DNA of 64,000 bases. It comes from Streptomyces sp. IMTB 2501. Its GTDB lineage: Bacteria > Actinomycetota > Actinomycetes > Streptomycetales > Streptomycetaceae. Location of the stretch: positions 1 through 64,000 of the forward strand of contig NZ_MQUS01000005.1 in assembly GCF_001953885.1 (NCBI RefSeq). Direction: 5' to 3'. A program made the position numbers and the translations under genes. Below are positions 60,538-64,000 of this stretch, in pieces (within the stretch, counting starts at the first letter, position 1; every line of letters begins with the position of its first letter). The notes beneath the pieces are model-generated. The model saw only the letters and a program-made list of their open reading frames with translations, was not told where the DNA came from and did no database searches.

Positions 60538-60577
60538 GAAAAGCGCCCGGCGGCCGTCGCGCGACCTGCCGAGCGCT
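60538..60577 (-). terminator. Terminator of the DUF2993 gene
   Basis: AGCGCCCGGC (60542-60551) pairs with GCCGAGCGCT (60568-60577) with one mismatch; on the minus strand it is followed by TTTTCTC. About 100 bp past the stop at 60675. Confidence 0.75.
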
Positions 60578-60674
60578 CTTACGGGTCTTGTATCTACGTT
60601 ACGGACGACGCTGTCTCGCCAGTCGGACAATCGCCGTCCACAGCCGCTGCTTCCACCCGGTTACCCGGTACCGG

Positions 60675-61412
60675 TTACCCCGCCAGCTTGACGTCGGAAC
60701 CCTTCACCGTGATCTCCACACCATTCGCCGCGGCCTGCACCTTGTCCAGCTTGATGCCGCCGGGCAGCTGGTCGACGGCCTGCTGGAAGTCGGTGATCTC
60801 GCGGATGCGGCTGTCGGCGATCGCGGCGGCACCGAGCCTGGGCAGCGAGTCGGCGTGGACCTGCACCTTGTCGTTCTCGACGGTCACCGAGCTGAGCACC
60901 GGCACCGTGTGCTTGATCCCCAGGGCGGCGATGGTGCCCTCGATCATGACCTTGATCTTGCCGTTGCCGCCGTCGGAGAGGCCGACGATCCGGGCCGTGA
61001 TCCCGGGGGCGACCTCGGTCGGCTGGGACTTGGCGGTCTTCATCAGCTCGGAGTACGAGATCGTCGCGCTGCCGGTGGCGCTGTCCGCGGTGGCCGAGCT
61101 GTAGTTCCCGGAGAAGGAGACGCCCTTCATGTCGGCCTTCAGGTCGTCGATCCGGATCGTCTTCCCGGCGGTCCCGGTCGCGGCCTCGTAGTCCTTGATC
61201 CCGACCTCGACGTCGTCGAGCGACCCGCCCGCGACCTGGGTGAGGAAGGGGAACCCCTTGATGTTCACATCCGGCGTCGACGCGAGGTTCTGCGTCGACT
61301 TCAGCTTGTCGGCCGCCTCCCCCTCGGCGAAGTGCACGGCGACCCGGTCCGCGATCACGAACAGCCCGCCCAGGATCACGACGAGGATCAGGAGTATTCG
61401 CAGGGCGCGCAT
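60675..61412 (-). CDS. DUF2993 (LmeA-like) lipid-binding domain protein
   Basis: 245 residues. N-terminal membrane anchor ILLILVVILGGLFVIADRVA, then a DUF2993 domain with NIKGFPFLTQVAGGSLDDVE (the family hallmark GFPFLTQ) and ISYSELMKTAKSQP. LmeA of mycobacteria binds phospholipids and affects lipomannan; in Streptomyces a role at the membrane is likely but unknown. ATG 61412, only 119 bp from the divergent DUF3099 gene. Confidence 0.88.
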   Translation of the reverse strand: MRALRILLILVVILGGLFVIADRVAVHFAEGEAADKLKSTQNLASTPDVNIKGFPFLTQVAGGSLDDVEVGIKDYEAATGTAGKTIRIDDLKADMKGVSFSGNYSSATADSATGSATISYSELMKTAKSQPTEVAPGITARIVGLSDGGNGKIKVMIEGTIAALGIKHTVPVLSSVTVENDKVQVHADSLPRLGAAAIADSRIREITDFQQAVDQLPGGIKLDKVQAAANGVEITVKGSDVKLAG

Positions 61413-61497
61413 GTGGTGTTTCCCCCCGGGGCGGAGACTGGTGTGGCTACGTCACGGTAACTCCGCGGGACGGGCGGGGGCGGTGATTGTGGATCAG

Positions 61498-61525
61498 TTG
61501 TGACAGGGAACTCCGGACCTACCCT
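61498..61525 (+). promoter_or_regulatory. Promoter yielding a leaderless DUF3099 mRNA
   Basis: TTGTGA (61498-61503), 16-bp spacer, TACCCT (61520-61525). The start of transcription would coincide with ATG 61532. No ribosome-binding site is present. Confidence 0.6.
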
Positions 61526-61531
61526 GGTCTT

Positions 61532-61795
61532 ATGTACGCGCGGCGGCGGCACATCTACTTCGCCATGATGGGGACCTGCATCGGGCTCTTCGTCCTGGCC
61601 TGGGGAGTTGTACGCATCTGGTCGGTCCCGGCGGCCGTCGGCATGTGCCTGGTGGCCATGCTGATCCCGCCCGTCGCCGCGATGGTCGCGAACCGGCGGG
61701 GCCCGGAGGACCGCTGGTGGGACGACCCCTCCGGCGATCCCCAGTCCGACGAGTGGTGGGACGAACTGGACGGCAAGAAGCGCCCGCGTCAGTAG
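61532..61795 (+). CDS. DUF3099 membrane protein
   Basis: 87 residues. MYARRRHIYFAMMGTCIGLF start with two TM helices (about 7-28 and 32-50) and an acidic, Trp-rich C-tail (RWWDDPSG ... EWWDEL). Matches DUF3099. Convergent with the DsrE gene; 7-bp overlap of their ends. Function unknown. Confidence 0.82.
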   Translation: MYARRRHIYFAMMGTCIGLFVLAWGVVRIWSVPAAVGMCLVAMLIPPVAAMVANRRGPEDRWWDDPSGDPQSDEWWDELDGKKRPRQ

Positions 61796-62151
61796 ACGAG
61801 CGCCTGCGTCCCGTCCGCCAGTGCCTCCTGTACGAAGACCTGGGCGCCCGCGATCCGTACGCCCTCGATGACGTCCTTCTCGGTGATCTCCCGCCGGGCC
61901 GCGCACTGCGTGCACAGCGTGATCCGCCCGGCGGAGAGGATCGACTCGATCAGATCCGGCAGCGGTGCGGCGTGCGGCAGCTCGAACTCCGCCGCCCGCC
62001 CCGGCAGCGCGAACCAGGACGACTCCCCGGTCAGCCACAGGGACACCTCGACACCGCTGGCCACGGCCACCGCCGCCACGGTGAAGGCCTGCGAGCAACG
62101 CTCGGGCGCATCGGCGCCGGCCGTCACCTTGATCACGAGCTTCTTGGTCAT
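61789..62151 (-). CDS. DsrE-family protein
   Basis: 120 residues from ATG 62151. Begins TKKLVIKVTAGADAPERCSQ, alpha/beta DsrE fold with GVEVSLWLTGES and the CxxC site CTQCAARREI (position typical of DsrE/TusD-like sulfur carriers). Last gene in a three-gene operon with 4-bp overlaps. Possible role in sulfur relay. Confidence 0.88.
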   Translation of the reverse strand: MTKKLVIKVTAGADAPERCSQAFTVAAVAVASGVEVSLWLTGESSWFALPGRAAEFELPHAAPLPDLIESILSAGRITLCTQCAARREITEKDVIEGVRIAGAQVFVQEALADGTQALVY

Positions 62152-62393
62152 AAAGGCAGCGTAGCCGCGGCGACGACGGTGACGATCAGCGTGGCGAGAC
62201 ACAACACGGTGAGCGCGCCGCTGACGACGGCCCCGTCGACCCTGCGCCGCGGGCGCTGTCTCTGCCGGGCCTGCTCGGCGAAATACGGGTGGAAGGGCGG
62301 CAGCGCGTACGCGGGCTGGACGAATTCCCGATCCCGAGGCGTACGCCCCATTGCCTGCCGCCGCTTGCACTCCTCATACGGCAGCCCCGTCAT
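62148..62393 (-). CDS. Small single-TM hypothetical protein
   Basis: 81 residues from ATG 62393. Cytoplasmic, polar N-terminus (MTGLPYEECKRRQAMGRTPR), basic QRQRPRRRVD, then one C-terminal TM helix (ALTVLCLATLIVTVVAAATL). Overlaps its two neighbours by 4 bp each (ATGA), so co-translated with the 134-residue protein and DsrE. Confidence 0.72.
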   Translation of the reverse strand: MTGLPYEECKRRQAMGRTPRDREFVQPAYALPPFHPYFAEQARQRQRPRRRVDGAVVSGALTVLCLATLIVTVVAAATLPL

Positions 62394-62794
62394 GCCTGAT
62401 GCTCCTTCCGCTGGTGCTGGCGCAGCAGGACGTTCGCGTCGGTCTCGGCGCTGCGGTCGTACTCGGCGCGGGCGGTCTGCCTGCGCCCGGCAAGCTCCGC
62501 GCAGGCCGGGCAGCCGGGGATCGGCCGGGGCGGGCGACTTAGGTCCTCGGGGTCCGGCGGAGCGCTCGCACCGGCCGCGCGGGTGTGCCGGTTCGTCGCC
62601 CGCACCTCGGCGCTCAGCCGCTCCCCACGCGTGGCGGGGCGCAGCGAGGCCGGGTCGGCCTGCCACTCCCTGCCGCCGCCGACGGGGCGCAGCATCGCGT
62701 ACGGGCCTGACTTGTCCCGGTACTCGCCGACCTGGCTGGTCGCCGGGTCGTAGAGGAGGGATCCGGGTTCGAGGGGCTCCGACTTCGTTGTCAT
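62390..62794 (-). CDS. Hypothetical protein common near XRE-DUF5753 genes
   Basis: 134 residues. N-half: LEPGSLLYDPATSQVGEYRD, KSGPYAMLRPVGGGREWQAD and SLRPATRGERL, a pattern frequent in Streptomyces proteins adjacent to DUF5753 regulators; C-half carries GCPACAEL and a basic/helical end. Divergent from the regulator at 62964 (169 bp). Function unknown. Confidence 0.78.
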   Translation of the reverse strand: MTTKSEPLEPGSLLYDPATSQVGEYRDKSGPYAMLRPVGGGREWQADPASLRPATRGERLSAEVRATNRHTRAAGASAPPDPEDLSRPPRPIPGCPACAELAGRRQTARAEYDRSAETDANVLLRQHQRKEHQA

Positions 62795-62963
62795 CGGGGT
62801 CAGCTCCTTTCCATGAACACCTGTGCGCAGAGCGAGCGTTGGACTACGCTGCGTGTTCGTGTGCTTCGAGCATGGCGCATGGAAGGGGCGTTTGGGCTGT
62901 TGAGAGGCCCAACTTCAACACCAGGCCCTTCAAATTCCACAAATTCCACAGCCGGGGAGCGCG

Positions 62964-63800
62964 ATGCCGCAGCGAAGGGTGGTCACGGGACGCAGCCAGG
63001 AGCCGAGGGTGCGGTTCACCGAGGAGTTGCGGCTCCTGCGGACCGAGCGGGGCTTAAGCCTGCGGAAGCTGGCTGAGGAAGTCGGCTGGGACGCCTCGCA
63101 GTTCGGGAAGATGGAGAGCGGGCGGACGCTGGGCAGCCCCGAGGTCGTACAGGCGCTGGACCAGCACTACGGGACGCCGGGGTTGCTGTTGGCGATGTGG
63201 GAGCTGGCGGCGGCGGATCCGACGCAGTTCAGGGAGCAGTACCGGCGGTACATGCTGCTGGAGGCGGAGGCGATCAGTCTGTGGCACTACGCCGTGAGCG
63301 CACCGCCGGGCCTGCTCCAGACGGCCGGGTACGCACGCGAGGCGCTTGCCGTGGGTTGGATCAAGGGCCCTGAACTGGAGCAACAGGTCGAGGCACGCGT
63401 GGGGCGACGGCAGCTGCTGGAGGGCGACGACCCACCGCTGTTCCGCGTCATCCTCTCCGAGGCCGTGCTGCGTACGTCGCTGCGCGACGAGAAGGCGTGG
63501 CGGGATCAGTTGGAGAACCTGGTGGAGGCCGCTGAGCGCCCGAACATCACCCTCCAGGTGCTGCCGTTCAGTGCTGGCCCCCACGGCTTGATGAACACCG
63601 CCGTGATGTTCCTGCGGCTACCGGGCGGTCGGACGGTCGCCTATTCCGAAAACGACCTGCGCGGTGAACTCGTCGAAGAAGACACCTCAGTTGAGCTGCT
63701 ACAGCGTAGGTACGATGCGATGCGTGACCTGGCGCTGTCACCGGCCGAGTCGCGCAAGTTCATCCTGCGGATGTTGGAGGAAATGCCGTGCGAGCCATAA
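62964..63800 (+). CDS. XRE-family regulator with DUF5753, locus 4 (TTA-containing)
   Basis: 278 residues. HTH LRLLRTERGLSLRKLAEEVG, then ASQFGKMESGRTLGSPEVVQ at about 22-68; DUF5753 from about 95 with SAPPGLLQTAGYAREALAVG and ITLQVLPFSAGPHGLMNTAV. The Leu of RGLSL is encoded by TTA (63054-63056), the second TTA-bearing regulator of this class in the window. ATG 62964 with CGGGGAGCGCG upstream. Overlaps the DUF397 gene by 13 bp. Confidence 0.92.
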   Translation: MPQRRVVTGRSQEPRVRFTEELRLLRTERGLSLRKLAEEVGWDASQFGKMESGRTLGSPEVVQALDQHYGTPGLLLAMWELAAADPTQFREQYRRYMLLEAEAISLWHYAVSAPPGLLQTAGYAREALAVGWIKGPELEQQVEARVGRRQLLEGDDPPLFRVILSEAVLRTSLRDEKAWRDQLENLVEAAERPNITLQVLPFSAGPHGLMNTAVMFLRLPGGRTVAYSENDLRGELVEEDTSVELLQRRYDAMRDLALSPAESRKFILRMLEEMPCEP

Positions 63801-63982
63801 AACTGAGCGGCGTGACCTGGCGCAAGAGCAGCTACAGCAACACGAGCGGCGGCGAGTGCGTCGAGGTCGCCGACAACCTCCCCCTCGTCCCCGTCCGGGA
63901 CAGCAAGGACACCACCCGCACCCCCCTCCTCTTCGGCGCGGGCGCCTGGTCCGCATTTGTCGAGGGAGTCAAGCGGGGGTGA
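63788..63982 (+). CDS. DUF397 protein (partner of locus 4)
   Basis: 64 residues, GTG start within the regulator gene. WRKSSYSNTSGGECVEVADN then LVPVRDSK and FGAGAWSAFVEGV. Likely antagonist/partner of the DUF5753 regulator. Confidence 0.92.
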   Translation: MRAIKLSGVTWRKSSYSNTSGGECVEVADNLPLVPVRDSKDTTRTPLLFGAGAWSAFVEGVKRG

Positions 63983-64000
63983 CCAGGGGCTCAGCCGAAG

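Noticed and set aside
1..64000. Integrative conjugative element or prophage
   Set aside because: T4SS-like genes lack relaxase, integrase, att repeats or tRNA targets; no phage structural genes.

Overview
The window is chromosomal DNA of a Streptomyces. It is very GC-rich, has strong third-position GC bias, uses many GTG/TTG starts, and carries in-frame TTA (bldA-type) codons in two regulators. Several of its genes occur together in Streptomyces chromosomes: pstSCAB, pitH1 with its PhoU-like partner, csoR, nudix-CHAD-ppk, mshD, glnR, a rhodanese sulfurtransferase with a cysteine leader peptide, and several helix-turn-helix/DUF5753 plus DUF397 units. No tRNA, rRNA, CRISPR array, prophage or intact transposase was seen. 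No database search was possible; family names come from motifs and memory of the families.

Layout. (1) 0-1.2 kb: an isochorismatase-like hydrolase and a GNAT. (2) 1.2-8.4 kb, minus strand: six packed genes resembling a chromosomal type IV secretion (T4SS) apparatus: pilin-like protein, bitopic protein, VirB6/TrbL-like multispanner, a split VirB4 (membrane/N-domain plus separate ATPase) and a VirD4-like protein whose Walker A motif is lost. A VirB1-like SLT-NlpC/P60 cell-wall enzyme lies at 17 kb. (3) 8.7-18.8 kb: tandem duplicated sedolisin-like secreted proteases with a conserved upstream element, a TetR/SDR divergent pair, a trypsin-like protease, a PASTA-less Ser/Thr kinase and a PAP2 phosphatase. 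(4) 18.9-25 kb: a covalent-flavin oxidase divergent from the PHO-box-controlled pstSCAB operon. (5) 25.1-29.5 kb: an accessory island of WhiJ/AbaA-like regulators and small proteins. (6) 29.5-33.2 kb: pitH1 and its DUF47 partner, csoR with its operator, a lipoprotein and small proteins. (7) 33.5-40.5 kb: a doubly broken secreted beta-propeller gene, the nudix-CHAD-ppk polyphosphate operon, and relics of an ABC transporter. (8) 40.6-47 kb: mshD; two tandem very basic Lys/Pro-rich 38-39-residue peptides upstream of an ABC exporter; a TPR membrane protein coupled to an AAA+ ATPase; a Uma2-type nuclease. (9) 47-50.5 kb: a second DUF5753/DUF397 locus with tandem DUF397 genes, and an NmrA/MarR divergent pair. 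(10) 50.5-57.3 kb: sensor kinase/response regulator, HtrA-like protease, LacI regulator, GlnR, hydrolase. (11) 57.3-62.8 kb: ThiS/MoaD-like protein, a Q/P/Y-rich membrane protein, a MITE-like inverted repeat, DUF1416 and sulfurtransferase behind a cysteine leader peptide, a DUF2993 protein, a leaderless DUF3099 gene and a three-gene DsrE operon. (12) 63-64 kb: a fourth DUF5753/DUF397 unit.

Phosphate is the functional theme of the centre: high-affinity uptake (pstSCAB), low-affinity uptake (pitH1), polyphosphate synthesis (ppk with a CHAD partner) and a PAP2 phosphatase. As I recall the S. coelicolor order, the csoR-pitH1-pst block appears inverted here relative to nudix-CHAD-ppk, with foreign-looking DNA at the junctions. 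The best candidates for undescribed biology are the twin basic peptides with the ABC exporter, the relaxase-less T4SS-like operon with a degenerate coupling protein, and the AAA+/TPR membrane pair.
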